The notes under the pieces are model-generated. The model was not told the origin of the DNA, did no database searches, and was given only the letters and a program-made list of their open reading frames with translations. Source: Pseudomonas fluorescens (GTDB lineage: Bacteria; Pseudomonadota; Gammaproteobacteria; Pseudomonadales; Pseudomonadaceae). From it: a stretch of DNA of 64,000 bases. Positions within the stretch are counted from its first letter, which is position 1, and each line of letters starts with the position of its first letter. Below are positions 9,453 through 18,691 of the stretch, one piece after another. Both the position numbers and the translations under genes were made by a program. The stretch lies in assembly GCF_900215245.1 (NCBI RefSeq), contig NZ_LT907842.1:5580001-5644000 (forward strand). Reading direction: 5' to 3'.

Positions 9453-9466
9453 TGTGCGCTGGCACA
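9453..9466. promoter_or_regulatory. Candidate CdaR operator (short palindrome)
   Basis: The 161-bp region between cdaR and the MFS gene contains TGTGC-GCTG-GCACA, a perfect 5-bp inverted repeat with a 4-bp spacer. Position between divergent genes fits a shared operator; no consensus is known to me that would confirm it. Confidence 0.35.
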
Positions 9467-9554
9467 AAGACAGCGCCCCGGCCGGTGGCCGAGACTCTTT
9501 GGGCGATCAACGTTACCCTCGCATCGCGAAAAATCATAATAAAGAGAGACTGCC

Positions 9555-10865
9555 ATGTCACAGAGCGCCGCTGCCACACTGGCCACCGATGACGATAAAA
9601 ACGCCATCTACAAGCGCATTACCCTGCGCCTGATCCCCTTCATTTTTATCTGCTACCTGTTCAACTACCTTGACCGGGTGAACGTTGGCTTTGCCAAGTT
9701 GCAGATGCTCGACGCCTTGAAATTCAGTGAGACGGTGTACGGCCTCGGTGCCGGGATCTTCTTTATCGGCTACGTGTTGTGCGGCGTGCCAAGTAACCTG
9801 GCGCTGACCAAGTTCGGCCCGCGCCGCTGGATTGCGTTGATGATGATCGTGTGGGGCACCTTGTCCACCTGCCTGCTGTTCGTCACGACACCGACGCATT
9901 TCTACGCCCTGCGCTTATTGACCGGTGCGGCTGAAGCCGGCTTTTTCCCTGGCGTGGTGCTGTACCTCTCGCAGTGGTTCCCGACCTTTCGCCGTGGGCG
10001 GATCATGGCCTTGTTCATGTCGGCGATTCCGGTCTCCGGCTTGCTCGGCAGCCCATTCTCCGGCTGGATCCTCAACCACTTTGCTGCAGGCCAGGGTGGC
10101 CTGGCGGGCTGGCAGTGGATGTTCCTGCTGCAAGGGGTCCCGACGGTGATACTCGGCGCACTCGCGTACTTCCTGCTCAGCGACAGCTTTGCCAATGCCC
10201 GGTGGCTCACCGCCCATGAGCGTGCGGTACTGGAAGCCGATCAGGCGACAGACTTGGCCAACAAGCCGAAAACTGCCACCGATTCGCTCGGCGCCGTGTT
10301 CAAGAACCCGGCCATCTGGGCGTTCGGCCTGATCTATTTCTGCATCCAGAGCGGCGTGTACGCGATCAACTTCTGGCTGCCGTCGATCATCAAGAACCTG
10401 GGTTTCAGCGATAACCTGGTGATTGGCTGGCTGAGTGCGATTCCGTATCTGCTGGCCGCGGTGTTCATGCTGCTGGTGGGCCGCTCCGCCGACCTGCGCA
10501 AGGAGCGTCGCTGGCATTTGGTGGTGCCGATGTTGATGGGCGCGATCGGCCTGGTGATCGCGGTGAATTTCGCCACCACCCCGGCAATTGCGATTCTCGG
10601 CCTGACCATCGCCACCATGGGCGCCCTCACCGGTCTGCCAATGTTCTGGCCGGTGCCAACCGCCCTGCTCAGCGCGGGCGCGGCGGCAGGCGGTTTGGCG
10701 TTGATCAACTCCATGGGCCAGATGGCCGGCTTCCTCAGCCCCTACATCGTAGGGTTTGTGAAGGAAGCCACCGGGTCCACGGACATCGCGTTGTACCTGC
10801 TGGCGGCGGTGATTGTCGCCGGCAGCGTGCTGGCATTGCGCATGACGCGGACCTTGAAAGTCTGA
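9555..10865 (+). CDS. MFS transporter, anion:cation symporter family
   Basis: A 436-residue permease with about 12 membrane helices. The N-terminal signature (ICYLFNYLDRVNVGFAKLQM) and the loop GPRRWIALMMIVWG are typical of the ACS family (glucarate, galactonate and tartrate transporters). Position next to cdaR and the glycerate kinase suggests uptake of glycerate or a sugar diacid by proton symport. AAAGAGAGA precedes the ATG. The exact substrate cannot be decided from sequence. Confidence 0.9.
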   Translation: MSQSAAATLATDDDKNAIYKRITLRLIPFIFICYLFNYLDRVNVGFAKLQMLDALKFSETVYGLGAGIFFIGYVLCGVPSNLALTKFGPRRWIALMMIVWGTLSTCLLFVTTPTHFYALRLLTGAAEAGFFPGVVLYLSQWFPTFRRGRIMALFMSAIPVSGLLGSPFSGWILNHFAAGQGGLAGWQWMFLLQGVPTVILGALAYFLLSDSFANARWLTAHERAVLEADQATDLANKPKTATDSLGAVFKNPAIWAFGLIYFCIQSGVYAINFWLPSIIKNLGFSDNLVIGWLSAIPYLLAAVFMLLVGRSADLRKERRWHLVVPMLMGAIGLVIAVNFATTPAIAILGLTIATMGALTGLPMFWPVPTALLSAGAAAGGLALINSMGQMAGFLSPYIVGFVKEATGSTDIALYLLAAVIVAGSVLALRMTRTLKV

Positions 10866-11009
10866 GGACAACACCGCCAACCTGAGCGGTGCGCCTTGCC
10901 ATCGAGCCACCCCCTCAGGCCGGCTGCTGGGCCGCCGTGCGCGGCCCTTTGATCGTTTTGGTGTTGATCTCAGCCGCCACGGCGGATAAACCGCGCATGT
11001 CTGCTGTGT

Positions 11010-11714
11010 TTACAGCAATCCCCCGCCATCGATATCCAGCACGGCACCGGTCATAAATCCATTCTCCATGGCCAGCACATACCCCGCCGCAACTTCCTCA
11101 GCCTGGCCGACTCGCCCCACCGGCAAGCCCCCGCCAGCCTTGGCGAACATCGCCAACCGTTGCTCCTCTGCCAGGCCTGCATAAGCCGGCGTATCAATCA
11201 CACCCGGGCTGATCACATTGACCCGACGTGGCGCCAACTCTTTTGCCAGTTGCTTGCCCAGCGCCTCGGTCGCTGCGTTGATACCGGTCTTGATCAACTG
11301 GCCGGGCGCCAGTTTGCGGCCCAGTTGGCCCGAGGTCAGGCTGATGCTGCCGTGCTCAGCCAAAAACGGCAGTGCCTGTTGGATTGCCCGCAGCGCGCCC
11401 CAGAGTTTTACATTGAAGTTGTCCTGGGCTTCGGACAGGTCGGTTTCACTGAGGTTTTTGGCGCGCACCGACGGCCCGGCGGTAAAGACCAGATGATCAA
11501 CGTGTCCGACCGATTCGAACAACCGCTGCAGGGAGACGCTGTCGGTGACGTCGACCGGCTCGCTGCGCACACCGTTGTCGACACTCGCGGTCAACCGGCG
11601 CCCGGCCAGCACCACCTGGGCGCCACGTGCTACGGCGGCCTTGGCCACTGCTGCGCCGATACCGCTGCTGCCGCCAATCACGATGATGGTTTTACCGTTG
11701 AGGGAGGATGTCAT
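11010..11714 (-). CDS. Atypical SDR oxidoreductase lacking the catalytic Tyr
   Basis: A 234-residue short-chain dehydrogenase-fold protein. The cofactor motif GGSSGIGAAVAKA (about residues 14-26) and an Arg in LAGRR suggest NADP(H). The usual YxxxK is altered: in PGQLIKTGINAATEAL the Lys is kept but the residue four before it is Gly, not Tyr. A subset of SDRs is known to miss this Tyr. The protein may bind NADP without classical reduction or use another acid. It is divergent from a LysR regulator 101 bp away, which probably controls it. Confidence 0.88.
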   Translation of the reverse strand: MTSSLNGKTIIVIGGSSGIGAAVAKAAVARGAQVVLAGRRLTASVDNGVRSEPVDVTDSVSLQRLFESVGHVDHLVFTAGPSVRAKNLSETDLSEAQDNFNVKLWGALRAIQQALPFLAEHGSISLTSGQLGRKLAPGQLIKTGINAATEALGKQLAKELAPRRVNVISPGVIDTPAYAGLAEEQRLAMFAKAGGGLPVGRVGQAEEVAAGYVLAMENGFMTGAVLDIDGGGLL

Positions 11715-11815
11715 GAGGTTGATACCTGAGTGAGAAAGTGAGCGTTGATCTTCTCAGCTTGGCAATCGGCGAAAAATCCCGGTAAAACGACAAGATCTTT
11801 AAAGGATTTTTACAA

Positions 11816-12718
11816 ATGAGCTCAACCCTGGACCTTGAAGTGTTTGTGCGCACCGCTGACACAGGCAGCCTCTCGGCAGCCGCGCGTAGCCTTAACCTCA
11901 CGCCGGCAGCGGCCAGTATCGCCCTCAAACGCCTGGAAACCCGGCTGGGCATCCGCCTGCTCGCCCGTTCCACCCGCAGCATGCGCCTGACCGAAGAAGG
12001 CCGGCGTTATCTGGACAGCGTACGCATAGCGCTGGAAGCCTTGTCCGAGGGCGAGCAGGCGATCAAACAACAAGGCCAAAGCCTCAGCGGCCTGTTGCAG
12101 TTGGCCGCCCCCTCGGATTTCGGGCGCAATGTGCTGCTGGGTTGGCTGGATGAATTCAAACTCGAGCACCCGAACATCCGCCTGCAGTTGCTGCTTAACG
12201 ACAGCAACGCCGATCTGTTCCGCGACACCGTCGACATCGCCTTGCGCTTTGGGGTGCCACGCGACTCCAGCCTGGTGGCATTGCCCGTCGTGCCCGGCCA
12301 TCAGCGCATGCCTTGCGCGAGCCCTGACTACCTCGCGCGTCACGGCACACCGCGTACGCCTGCCGACTTGGCGCAGCACAGTACGTTGCGCTACATGCGT
12401 CGCGGGCAGCCAAATAACACCTGGTACTTTCGCCAAGGGGCACAGCTTCAGGCAGTTGAAGTGAGCGGGGATTACCTCAGCGACGATGGCGAAATTGTTC
12501 GCCGCTGGGCCTTGGCCGGCCACGGGATTGCGTATAAGGCCAACCTGGATATCGCCCGGGATATCAAGGCCGGGCGCCTGGTGCCGCTGCTGCCCGATTG
12601 GCAAGGTGAGCCCACCCCTTTCAACCTGATGTGCCCTCACCGCCTGCAAGTGTCGGAACGGGTCAAAGTGCTGCACCGCTTTGTACAGGAACGCTGTCAG
12701 ACCTTGCTGAACACATGA
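11816..12718 (+). CDS. LysR-family transcriptional regulator
   Basis: A 300-residue LysR protein. The N-terminal winged helix (FVRTADTGSLSAAARSLNLT, about residues 8-27, then LTPAAASIALKRLE) is intact, followed by a substrate-binding domain of the CrgA/DmlR-like group (GLLQLAAPSDFGR, PVVPGHQRMPCASPDYL). AAAGGATTTTTACAA precedes the ATG. It is divergent from the atypical SDR gene, the usual place for a LysR target, so it likely regulates that gene and itself. Confidence 0.92.
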   Translation: MSSTLDLEVFVRTADTGSLSAAARSLNLTPAAASIALKRLETRLGIRLLARSTRSMRLTEEGRRYLDSVRIALEALSEGEQAIKQQGQSLSGLLQLAAPSDFGRNVLLGWLDEFKLEHPNIRLQLLLNDSNADLFRDTVDIALRFGVPRDSSLVALPVVPGHQRMPCASPDYLARHGTPRTPADLAQHSTLRYMRRGQPNNTWYFRQGAQLQAVEVSGDYLSDDGEIVRRWALAGHGIAYKANLDIARDIKAGRLVPLLPDWQGEPTPFNLMCPHRLQVSERVKVLHRFVQERCQTLLNT

Positions 12719-12799
12719 AGAACGCCGCGCAGGGGTTGTTCCAGAGCCCTTGAGTCTGGTATTGCATCACTCACGTTTCCCAGCCATGAGGATCTTTGA

Positions 12800-13807
12800 A
12801 TGATTTATCGCACATTGGGCCAGTCCGGGTTGAAGGTCAGCGCACTGACCCTGGGCACCATGATGTTTGGCGAACAGACCAGTACCGAAGACGCGCTGCG
12901 CATCATCGACAAGGCCTGGGACCAGGGCATCAACTTTATCGACACTGCCGACGTTTACACCGGCGGGCGCTCCGAGGAAATCGTCGGTGAAGCCATCGCC
13001 CGCCATCGTTCGGATTGGGTGGTGGCGTCGAAAGTCGGCATCGGCCCGTTGGACGGTTTACCCAACCGCAATGGCTTGAGCCGCAAGCGCATGTTCAACG
13101 CCCTCGAAGCCAGCCTCACCCGCCTCGACACCGACTACCTGGACATCTATTACCTGCACCGCGAAGACCACGACACGCCGCTGGAAGTCACGGTGTCAGC
13201 AATAGGCGACCTGATCCGCCAAGGCAAGATTCGTTACTGGGGCCTGTCCAACTACCGGGGTTGGCGCATCGCTGAAGTGATTCGCGTGGCCGAGCGTTTG
13301 GGCGTAGACAAGCCGATCATCAGCCAGCCGTTGTACAACATCGTCAATCGTCAGGCCGAGATCGAGCAAATCACCGCCGCAGCCGCCTATGGCCTGGGCG
13401 TGGTGCCTTACAGCCCGCTGGCGCGTGGTGTGCTCAGTGGCAAATACGCTCCGGATGTAACGCCCGAAGCCGGCAGCCGCGCAGCACGTCAGGACAAACG
13501 CATTCTGGAAACCGAATGGCGGGTTGAGTCGCTACGTATCGCCCAGCAGATTCAGCAATACACCCAAGGGCGTGGCGTGGGGATCGTCGAGTTTGCGATT
13601 GCCTGGGTACTGAACAACTCGGCGGTCAGTTCGGCGATCGTCGGGCCGCGTACCGAGGCCCAGTGGGATGCGTACACCGGGGCGCTGGATGTGAAGATCA
13701 ACGCTGAAGATGAGGCGTTTATTGACTCGCTGGTGACACCGGGGCATTCGTCTACACCGGGGTTCAATGATGTAGGCCATTTTGTGTCGGGGCGGATTAG
13801 CCGATAA
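12800..13807 (+). CDS. Aldo/keto reductase
   Basis: A 335-residue NADPH-dependent aldo/keto reductase. The catalytic tetrad is complete: Asp48 and Tyr53 in FIDTADVY, Lys78 in VASKVG and His119 in YYLHRED. The C-terminal IVGPRTEAQWD loop is the NADP-binding end of the barrel. The protein is similar in length to YajO/Tas-type enzymes. It follows the LysR gene by 81 bp with TGAGGATCTTTGA before the ATG and ends at a good terminator, so it may be read from its own promoter. Confidence 0.92.
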   Translation: MIYRTLGQSGLKVSALTLGTMMFGEQTSTEDALRIIDKAWDQGINFIDTADVYTGGRSEEIVGEAIARHRSDWVVASKVGIGPLDGLPNRNGLSRKRMFNALEASLTRLDTDYLDIYYLHREDHDTPLEVTVSAIGDLIRQGKIRYWGLSNYRGWRIAEVIRVAERLGVDKPIISQPLYNIVNRQAEIEQITAAAAYGLGVVPYSPLARGVLSGKYAPDVTPEAGSRAARQDKRILETEWRVESLRIAQQIQQYTQGRGVGIVEFAIAWVLNNSAVSSAIVGPRTEAQWDAYTGALDVKINAEDEAFIDSLVTPGHSSTPGFNDVGHFVSGRISR

Positions 13808-13813
13808 CAACAG

Positions 13814-13845
13814 CCGCCGACACTCTCCAGTGTGGGCGGTGTTTT
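13814..13845 (+). terminator. Terminator after the aldo/keto reductase gene
   Basis: Hairpin with GACACT/AGTGTG paired inside CCGCC/GGCGG, followed by TGTTTT. Confidence 0.75.
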
Positions 13846-13855
13846 CGTTGCAGGC

Positions 13856-15100
13856 TTAGGGTTTTATTTCTACTTTAACGTCTAACCCATGGGCAGCCTC
13901 TCTGATGTCCTGTTCTGTCAAAGGCACTTGTTTTAATATCTTCGCGATCACGGCGGCGACAGTCCTGTAGGTGCCATAGCCAGGCACAAAGCCTTGAGCG
14001 GTAGTGGCGAACACTGTAAGCGCCTGGTCCATTTCACTTTTTGGCAGACCGAACACCTTACCGATATCATTATTTTTATTTAAAAACAGCAACACTGCAT
14101 TGACTGGATTATCCAGGCCCTGCTGAACAGTGTCGGCAGTGGCTTTATCTACACCCAGCATTTGCAAAAAAGCAGACACGCCGGTAAATGGTTTTTCGAG
14201 AAAATTGGCAACGACATTGATCACAGCACTCAGGTCACCACGCTCCCTGAAAACGAGCGCCCTGAATTGTGCCAATGTTATTGGCACAAGCGGCAATTGA
14301 CTGTGAGCACCATTTTTGAGGAAGTAAAAATTACCTCTATTGCCAGAACCCAGCAAGTTACCGTGGTAGTCGTACCGATAGACCACTTTCTCGCCATCGG
14401 GTCGTACACCACTGAAGGTAGGCTTGCCTGCATCAATCGACTCGAGTTGCTGATTAACAAGGCCATTCACAAAAATACACTGGGTGGGATTTGCGCTGAA
14501 TTGATTCAGGTGTTCAAACACATTCCCAATGATCTGTTTCCCTGGGCCCATCAGCACCTTGGGGGCGCTGCCTTCAGGCGCGCAGGCCAGTGCCTGCACG
14601 GCGGCACTGACCGGTGCAGATTCTGCTTTATCTCCAAAGTGGGCAAGAAAGGCGTTAAACGTTTCAGGCTTTTTGGGTAAATCTTTCAAAAAATTATCTA
14701 TTTCCCGATAACTTTTAAATTCATGATTTGACTTAAAGTCTTTCTGCTGCATCCACAGTACGAAGTTAACTTTGCCTGGCACGATAGGTTCGCGCTTGAC
14801 CATGAACATATCCTTGGCCTGATGACGCCCCACATTAAACGTGTAAACCGTTACGTGGGGCTGCTTCGCGGCATCTGGCAATACCAGCGCATCAAGCAAT
14901 TCTTTGCCGCCCGGCGTCAGTACGCCGCGTTCTGTATCGCTTGCCAACGATGCGGAGAATTCTCTATAAATATTAAGCTTTTTCCAGGCCGGTATATCAT
15001 CCTTGGGAAATGCGTGGCTTTCGCCAAATCGACCGATAATGCCAGGCAGGCCGCTGAAAGAAGCTGGTGAGGAGCCATAATAGGGTGAGATACCGCGCAT
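13856..15100 (-). CDS. Uncharacterised AT-richer orphan protein, 414 aa
   Basis: I do not recognise this protein. It has no Sec signal or clear membrane helix. The N-terminus is Ser/Gly/Pro-rich (GISPYYGSSPASFSGLPG), a style seen in some secreted effectors. Around residue 240 the text VVYRYDYHGNLLGSG resembles a single YD-repeat unit of Rhs-like proteins. The C-terminal third is helical. Codon use is visibly less G+C-rich than that of neighbouring genes (many AAA, TTT, ATA codons), a sign of horizontal acquisition. It stands alone, convergent with the aldo/keto reductase. A toxin or effector role is only a guess from composition and style. Confidence 0.7.
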   Translation of the reverse strand: MRGISPYYGSSPASFSGLPGIIGRFGESHAFPKDDIPAWKKLNIYREFSASLASDTERGVLTPGGKELLDALVLPDAAKQPHVTVYTFNVGRHQAKDMFMVKREPIVPGKVNFVLWMQQKDFKSNHEFKSYREIDNFLKDLPKKPETFNAFLAHFGDKAESAPVSAAVQALACAPEGSAPKVLMGPGKQIIGNVFEHLNQFSANPTQCIFVNGLVNQQLESIDAGKPTFSGVRPDGEKVVYRYDYHGNLLGSGNRGNFYFLKNGAHSQLPLVPITLAQFRALVFRERGDLSAVINVVANFLEKPFTGVSAFLQMLGVDKATADTVQQGLDNPVNAVLLFLNKNNDIGKVFGLPKSEMDQALTVFATTAQGFVPGYGTYRTVAAVIAKILKQVPLTEQDIREAAHGLDVKVEIKP

Positions 15101-15428
15101 GCCGTCTACTCTCTATCAAAAGTCTAAACCATTAATTTGCTGAGCGGTTTTCCACGCGCACCGTCGTAACAGGTGCGGTGACTGAAACTCAGGAAGTTGC
15201 CATTAATCCGTTGGGGTCGAGCGGTTTCCATGGCTCGCCTAAATGCAGCAGCGCTTTAGGCAAGAGAACGTTCAGCCAGGCTAACTAAACGTTGTAAAAC
15301 CTATGTGATATCTGCGTAGGAGTTTGTTCCATTAAATCGGCTTAATCGTCGTGACAAACAATGTCATGCACCCTATATTCCCCCCAGATTTCCTGTCTTT
15401 TGTATCCATGGGTTTTGGCGAGGACGCT
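15101..15428. other. Intergenic region between the orphan gene and rarD
   Basis: About 330 bp that must hold the divergent promoters of the AT-rich orphan gene and of the RarD-like gene. It contains a 6-bp hairpin without a T tract at 15157-15177 (CGCACC/GGTGCG) and two copies of a short word, GAGCGGTTT(T)CCA, near 15142 and 15220. No gene is supported. Confidence 0.5.
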
Positions 15429-16310
15429 GTGTCTAAAGGTGTTGTGTTATCGGTATCGGCCTCGGTGTTATTTGCCGTGATGTATTACTTCACTTCGTTG
15501 CTCACGCCATTGAGCGGCCTGGAGATTTTCGGTTGGCGCATGTTGCTGACCATGCCCTGCATGACCGTGTTCATGATCGTCAGTGGCGAATGGCGGCGCG
15601 TGTGGGAGCTGGTGCACAGGTTGGTGGCCAAGCCGAGGCTGATCGGCGGCGTGCTCGTGTCATCGGCCTTGCTGGGTTTGCAATTGTGGTTGTTTATGTG
15701 GGCGCCGCTTAACGGGCGCAGCCTGGATGTGTCGGTGGGGTATTTCCTGCTGCCGCTGACCATGGTGCTGACCGGGCGCCTGGTGTACGGCGAACAACTG
15801 TCGCGCCTGCAACAGATCGCGGTTTTTTTCGCCGCGCTCGGGGTGCTGAACGAGTTGTACCAGGCCGGTGGTTTTTCCTGGGCGACGCTGGTGGTGATCA
15901 TCGGTTACCCGATCTATTTTGTGGTGCGCAAATACCTCACCACCGACCACCTGGGCGGGCTATGGCTGGATATGGCGCTGATGCTGCCCGTGGCCTGGTG
16001 GTTTGTGCAGCACGGCGAACAAGGTTTTGCGGTGATGGACATTCATCCCAAGCTGTATGCGTTGATTCCGCTGCTGGGGGTCATCAGTGCCTCGGCGTTG
16101 GTGAGCTATATCGTTGCCAGCCGCTTGTTACCCTTCAGCCTGTTCGGGCTGCTCAGCTATGTAGAGCCTGTGTTGCTGCTGGTGGTGGCGTTGATCTTGG
16201 GAGAAAGCATCAAGGGCGGCCAATGGCTGACTTACATCCCGATCTGGCTGGCGGTGATGGTGCTCGTGTATGAGGGGTTCAAACACCTGGTACGCCAGCG
16301 CAGAGCGTAA
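15429..16310 (+). CDS. rarD: RarD-like EamA-family permease
   Basis: A membrane protein with about 10 helices of the drug/metabolite transporter superfamily, RarD subgroup (SASVLFAVMYYFTSLLTPL, GLEIFGWRMLLTMP). I place the start at GTG 15429, giving MSKGVVLSVS and a length of 293 residues, because homologues begin at this point and GCGAGGA lies just upstream; ATG codons further up add an extension of doubtful origin. Substrate unknown. The gene ends at a strong bidirectional terminator shared with hpd. Confidence 0.85.
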   Translation: MSKGVVLSVSASVLFAVMYYFTSLLTPLSGLEIFGWRMLLTMPCMTVFMIVSGEWRRVWELVHRLVAKPRLIGGVLVSSALLGLQLWLFMWAPLNGRSLDVSVGYFLLPLTMVLTGRLVYGEQLSRLQQIAVFFAALGVLNELYQAGGFSWATLVVIIGYPIYFVVRKYLTTDHLGGLWLDMALMLPVAWWFVQHGEQGFAVMDIHPKLYALIPLLGVISASALVSYIVASRLLPFSLFGLLSYVEPVLLLVVALILGESIKGGQWLTYIPIWLAVMVLVYEGFKHLVRQRRA

Positions 16311-16322
16311 TTGGCAGGCAAT

Positions 16323-16362
16323 AAAAAGCCCGCCCGAGGGTTAACCTCGGGCGGGCTTTTTT
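16323..16362. terminator. Bidirectional terminator between rarD and hpd
   Basis: A very strong hairpin (AGCCCGCCCGAGG paired with CCTCGGGCGGGCT, TTAA-centred loop), with A tract on one side and T tract on the other, serves both convergent genes. Confidence 0.92.
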
Positions 16363-16366
16363 ACGC

Positions 16367-17443
16367 TTAGTCGGCGGTCAGGACGCCACGACGCACCTGG
16401 TCACGCTCGATCGACTCGAACAGTGCCTTGAAGTTACCCTCGCCGAACCCATCATCGCCCTTGCGCTGGATGAATTCGAAGAACACCGGGCCCATCAGGG
16501 TTTCCGAGAAAATCTGCAGCAGCAGACGCTTGTCGCCTTCAATCGAGGAGCCGTCGAGCAGAATGCCGCGTGCTTGCAGTTGGTCCACCGGCTCACCGTG
16601 ATTCGGCAGGCGGCCTTCAAGCATTTCGTAGTACGTGTCCGGCGGCGCCGTCATGAAGCGCATGCCGATTTTCTTCAGCGCGTCCCAGGTCTTGATCAGG
16701 TCGTCGGTGAGGAACGCCACGTGCTGGATGCCCTCCCCATTGAACTGCATCAGGAACTCTTCGATCTGGCCGGCGCCCTTGGAGGACTCCTCGTTCAGCG
16801 GGATGCGGATCATGCCATCCGGGGCGCTCATGGCCTTGGAGGTCAGGCCGGTGTATTCACCCTTGATGTCGAAGTAACGCGCTTCACGGAAGTTGAACAG
16901 TTTCTCGTAGAAGTTGGCCCAGTAGACCATGCGCCCGCGATAGACGTTATGGGTCAGGTGGTCGATAACCTTGAGGCCGGCGCCCACCGGGTTGCGGTCG
17001 ACGCCTTCGAGGAACACGAAGTCGATGTCATAGATCGAACTGCCCTCACCGAAACGGTCGATCAGATACAGCGGCGCGCCGCCGATGCCCTTGATCGCCG
17101 GCAGGTTCAGTTCCATCGGCCCGGTTTCGATGTGAATAGGCTGGGCGCCCAGCTCCAGCGCACGGTTATAGGCCTGTTGCGAGTCTTTGACCCGGAACGC
17201 CATGCCGCACACCGACGGGCCGTGCTCGGCCGCAAAGTAAGACGCGAGGCTGTTGGGCTCGTTGTTGAGGATCAGGTTGATCTCGCCCTGGCGGAACAGG
17301 TCGACGTTCTTGGAGCGGTGGGTGGCGACTTTGGTAAAGCCCATGATCTCGAAGATCGGCTCCAGGGTGCCCGGGGTTGGCGATGCGAATTCGATAAATT
17401 CAAAGCCCATCAGGCCCATTGGGTTTTCGTATTGGTCGGCCAT
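16367..17443 (-). CDS. hpd: 4-hydroxyphenylpyruvate dioxygenase
   Basis: A 358-residue non-haem Fe(II) dioxygenase converting 4-hydroxyphenylpyruvate to homogentisate in tyrosine degradation. The iron ligands are His162 (IDHLTHNV), His241 ([10 protein letters not shown]) and Glu323 ([17 protein letters not shown]); these sit one residue beyond the published P. fluorescens enzyme numbers because of the initiator Met. The ATG at 17443 is chosen because the upstream frame extension is not protein-like and homologues begin MADQYENP. It stands alone, without hmg genes in the window. Confidence 0.97.
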   Translation of the reverse strand: MADQYENPMGLMGFEFIEFASPTPGTLEPIFEIMGFTKVATHRSKNVDLFRQGEINLILNNEPNSLASYFAAEHGPSVCGMAFRVKDSQQAYNRALELGAQPIHIETGPMELNLPAIKGIGGAPLYLIDRFGEGSSIYDIDFVFLEGVDRNPVGAGLKVIDHLTHNVYRGRMVYWANFYEKLFNFREARYFDIKGEYTGLTSKAMSAPDGMIRIPLNEESSKGAGQIEEFLMQFNGEGIQHVAFLTDDLIKTWDALKKIGMRFMTAPPDTYYEMLEGRLPNHGEPVDQLQARGILLDGSSIEGDKRLLLQIFSETLMGPVFFEFIQRKGDDGFGEGNFKALFESIERDQVRRGVLTAD

Positions 17444-17690
17444 TTTCGGCGCCTCATTCTTGTAGTGAACACACAAATAGTCAGTTGCGAGCAAGGATGA
17501 GGTGGGAGGGAGGCGCACAAGAGAGGCCCCGCACGCTGCGTGCGAGGAAGTCACCAAAGATCAGGGGGGAGCCGAGTAGCTTCATGGTTACATCAGTCTC
17601 TGACAGCCGAGGCTTGCGTGAGCGCAAGTCCATATTCTTGTATGCGTAAATCGATTCTACACAGCGTAACAGTATTTGTCCGCACTCTTA

Positions 17691-18614
17691 TCAAATCCCC
17701 ATTGGCTTGGCCTGCGCAAGGGGTTTGTTGCACAGGTATATGCCGCACAGGATCACCGCGCCGCCCAGCCCCATGGCCACGGTCAATTGTTCGCCCAGCA
17801 GTAATGCGCCGCAAATCACGGCTGTCAGAGGGTTCAGCGCAATAAACACCCCGGCACGGGTCGCGCCGATGCGCCGAATGCCGTCGTAATAGCCGATGTA
17901 CGCCAGGGCTGATCCCAGCACGCCCAGGTACAACAAACTCAAGACCTGCGGCAGTTGCAGGCTGCCGAGCCCGGCGACAGTGAAACGCCCCATAACCAGG
18001 CTGAGGAGCGTCAGCATCAAGGTGCCCAGCAGCACTGACCAGGTGACGGTTTGCAACGGACCGAGGCTGCGATTCAGCTCACGGGAAAACAGCGAGTAGA
18101 TCCCCCACCCCACGACGCAACCAATAATCAGCCCGTCGCCGCGCCAGTTGCTCGCGGTACTGTGCAGCACCTGCGGGTTGCGACTGACGATCACCACGGC
18201 CGCGCCCGCCAGGCATAAGGCGATGCCCGCAACTTTGCCGGCACTCAGGCGCTCTTTGAAGAGCCACCATCCGGCCAGGCCGATCACTGCCGGATTCAAC
18301 GCCACGATCAACGACGCGCGCGAGGCGTTGACGTAATGCAGGCCATAGAAAAAACACAGGTTATAAAAAAAGATGCCAAAAAAACCCAGCACGAACAGCC
18401 GCACCAGTTGCCGAGCACTGGGTCGCGCCAGAGGGACCCGCGCGCACAGCATAAACAGCAACAGTGCCAGGCTGGCCAGGATAAACCGCAGGCTGGCGGC
18501 CAGTAACGGGTCGACCCGATCAGCCAGGTAGCGCCCGGCGACAAACGTGCCGCCCCATAGCATGGTAACGGCGGCAAGTTTCAGATAGGTCAGTCGATCG
18601 GACACGGGTTGCAT
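17691..18614 (-). CDS. EamA-family (DMT) exporter
   Basis: A 307-residue membrane protein with about ten helices and two EamA repeats (first MLWGGTFVAGRYLA, second GWGIYSLFSRELNRSLGP). Such proteins export amino acids or related metabolites. It is divergent from a LysR regulator only 77 bp away, which should control it. Substrate not predictable. Confidence 0.9.
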   Translation of the reverse strand: MQPVSDRLTYLKLAAVTMLWGGTFVAGRYLADRVDPLLAASLRFILASLALLLFMLCARVPLARPSARQLVRLFVLGFFGIFFYNLCFFYGLHYVNASRASLIVALNPAVIGLAGWWLFKERLSAGKVAGIALCLAGAAVVIVSRNPQVLHSTASNWRGDGLIIGCVVGWGIYSLFSRELNRSLGPLQTVTWSVLLGTLMLTLLSLVMGRFTVAGLGSLQLPQVLSLLYLGVLGSALAYIGYYDGIRRIGATRAGVFIALNPLTAVICGALLLGEQLTVAMGLGGAVILCGIYLCNKPLAQAKPMGI

Positions 18615-18691
18615 GAGGATTTGCTCGGGGCACTGAAGGATTGGCGTATTCTTCGACTAATGATCGGTAATCGTAAAATGAGCCTTTACTC

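Noticed and set aside
8233..9633. 466-codon plus-strand frame opposite cdaR
   Set aside because: It lacks family motifs and mirrors the cdaR coding frame; high-G+C antisense openness explains it.
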